Shown here piece after piece: positions 14,695-15,876 of a stretch of 15,876 nucleotides of DNA. The notes under the pieces were generated by a model that was given only the letters and a program-made list of their open reading frames with translations, was not told the origin of the DNA and did no database searches. The position numbers and the translations under genes were made by a program. How positions within the stretch are numbered: the first letter of the stretch is position 1; every line of letters starts with the position of its first letter. The DNA is from Stramenopiles sp. TOSAG23-3 (Eukaryota; Sar): contig LT642509.1 of NCBI GenBank assembly GCA_900128585.1, forward strand, positions 1-15,876, in the 5' to 3' direction.

Positions 14695-15876
14695 CTAAAA
14701 AATACTCTTAAAATCCTGTCTATTCACAACCTCAAATTCCAGGGTTAATTTTGGGGTGACAACCATGTCATTATCGACATCGGCTCCAAAGATGTTCTCG
14801 TCCATGCAATCTCCGCCGTCAATTGAGAAACGCACTGTGCGGTTACTGCCCCATTCACTCACTATCTCCATTTCCTGGTTATCCTTTACTCTGTACATCC
14901 GAAAAGCGGCATGAGCATCGTCGATACCGTACTGTTTATGTTGCTTTGTTACAAAACTTTTTTCAGGATTACGGCAAATTAAAGCAAAATTAAAATTTGT
15001 AAGATCCGGGGTGAAAAGAAAGGCCTGCTCGTAGTTAGTTTGTTGTCCATTTTCGTACTTAAAGTCGCGCACGTATTCAAAAGAATTTGTTTCCTCAACT
15101 TCAGCCTTCTCGTATCGGCCCCCAACCCACTTCTTCAATACTACGTCATGTTTCGTTGTTGTCTTATCGTTGAAATTACCTGGTCTGTACCCCATATTGT
15201 CATAGTCGCACCCAAAAAATGTTTTTTCTGTGACGGTGTGCGCCTTTGGGTTCAGTTTACGCAATATAAAATCTCCATGCTCCCAAAGGTTTGTGACAGT
15301 GCGCGGTTTCATTGGTGACTCTCTAAACGTCTGGTGATTAATATACTCCGCCCTTACCCATCCCGATAGAATTCTGATCCTTAATTGTTTTAACAGATAA
15401 ACAACGTCGTCTCCAAAGTATCCATCATTTTTACGAATCCATCTGCTGGGTGCAGCCGGAGGGGCAGCCGATTCAAAGCCAGTTCCCCATCCAGAGGCTT
15501 CAGGGGCGTCAGGGGCAGGGTCTTCGCTCAGAATTGGGGTCTGGCCACCATCGTCCGAAAGAATTGGAGTGGAATTCTGTTTGTCATTTTGAGCCAAACG
15601 CCGGTCGAACTCATATTCTTGGGCTTGCAAGATTCTTGCAGTTTCTGTGTCTTCATCTTCTTCCACCAGCCTTTGCCGTTTTGCCGCACCGGCATCATCT
15701 ACAGGGTCTTCGCTCAGAATTGGGGTCTGGCCACCATCGTCCGACAGAATTGGAGTGGATTTCTGTTTGTAATTTTGAGCCGAACGCCGGTCCAACGCAT
15801 CGTTCCATTCTTTGTTCCTCTCTGACCCCACCACTTGGCGTGCTCTTTCAATGGTTGTTTCATTGTTTGCCTTTTC
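14695..15876 (-). CDS. Unrecognised protein with duplicated acidic N-terminal module, 5' end outside the window
   Basis: Function unknown. The frame is open to the window edge on the minus strand, so the start lies beyond 15876; a GTG at 15832-15834 is not a likely eukaryotic start. About 393 residues are visible. The N-terminal part is polar and acidic and contains two copies of a module (DRRxAQNxKQxSTPILSDD, then GGQTPILSEDP) 62 residues apart. Between them is a basic cluster AAKRQRLVEEDED that could serve in nuclear import. A low-complexity Ala/Pro linker leads to a C-terminal domain of about 250 residues rich in aromatic and charged residues, with no membrane segment. I recognise no family. 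It converges on the recombinase and could be element cargo or an unrelated host gene. Confidence 0.6.
   Translation of the reverse strand, partial: EKANNETTIERARQVVGSERNKEWNDALDRRSAQNYKQKSTPILSDDGGQTPILSEDPVDDAGAAKRQRLVEEDEDTETARILQAQEYEFDRRLAQNDKQNSTPILSDDGGQTPILSEDPAPDAPEASGWGTGFESAAPPAAPSRWIRKNDGYFGDDVVYLLKQLRIRILSGWVRAEYINHQTFRESPMKPRTVTNLWEHGDFILRKLNPKAHTVTEKTFFGCDYDNMGYRPGNFNDKTTTKHDVVLKKWVGGRYEKAEVEETNSFEYVRDFKYENGQQTNYEQAFLFTPDLTNFNFALICRNPEKSFVTKQHKQYGIDDAHAAFRMYRVKDNQEMEIVSEWGSNRTVRFSIDGGDCMDENIFGADVDNDMVVTPKLTLEFEVVNRQDFKSIF
15516..15792 (-). repeat. In-frame internal direct repeat, 91 bp, 186-bp period
   Basis: 15516-15606 and 15702-15792 differ at four of 91 positions, with no indels. 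The offset of 186 bp equals 62 codons, so the duplication keeps the reading frame of the orphan gene. High nucleotide identity implies a recent duplication or ongoing homogenisation. Inside each copy TPILS-(D/E)-D is itself doubled. Confidence 0.92.

Noticed and set aside
15832-15834. GTG as start of the right-edge gene
   Set aside because: The frame continues without a stop to the window edge, so the gene is simply truncated by the window.
1-15876. tRNA, rRNA or CRISPR arrays
   Set aside because: No tRNA-like T-loop/acceptor pairing, rRNA-like block or regularly spaced repeat array was noticed by eye; a tRNAscan or Rfam scan would settle small RNAs.

Overview
This looks like nuclear DNA from a microbial eukaryote. 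Open reading frames of 190 to 820 codons are uninterrupted, so no spliceosomal introns are needed for any complete gene. The genes are not in operons but lie in divergent and convergent pairs. Gene-free stretches are AT-rich and full of GAA/TTC, CT and AT microsatellites. Proteins carry eukaryotic features: signal peptides or anchors, a likely mitochondrial presequence, a RING/RBR-like zinc region, and a Crypton-type tyrosine recombinase. The mix suggests a marine alga or protist, most likely a stramenopile. That placement is an inference from protein style only.

Left two thirds (1-11159), ordinary cellular genes: a proline iminopeptidase (461-1489, -) is divergent from a D-2-hydroxyacid dehydrogenase (1973-3052, +). 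The latter converges on a membrane-anchored FolD/MTHFD-type folate enzyme (3384-4421, -). That gene is divergent from a secretory-pathway GT-B-like glycosyltransferase with an unrecognised Cys-rich tail (5329-7302, +), whose 3' end abuts an 821-residue multipass membrane protein with an RBR-like zinc region (7398-9863, -). A divergent promoter with a duplicated leader separates it from a small single-pass Cys-rich protein (10581-11159, +).

Right third (11160-15876), accessory DNA: about 1.5 kb without a convincing gene holds a possible decayed minus-strand coding end, tandem and dispersed repeats, and a cluster of seven half-sites built on TTGTTGTACC. One group of three is arranged two direct plus one inverted, like the FRT site of yeast Flp. 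Next is a 654-residue tyrosine recombinase with a GCR1_C-like C-terminal domain (12661-14625, +), which fits a Crypton-class DNA transposon. Converging on it, 69 bp away, is an unrecognised protein gene (14695-15876, -) that runs off the right edge and carries a recent in-frame 186-bp-period duplication.

The most interesting hypothesis is that the repeat cluster, recombinase and neighbouring orphan gene are parts of one Crypton-like, possibly cargo-carrying, mobile element. The repeats, arms and domains can be read directly; the functional link between them is inference.
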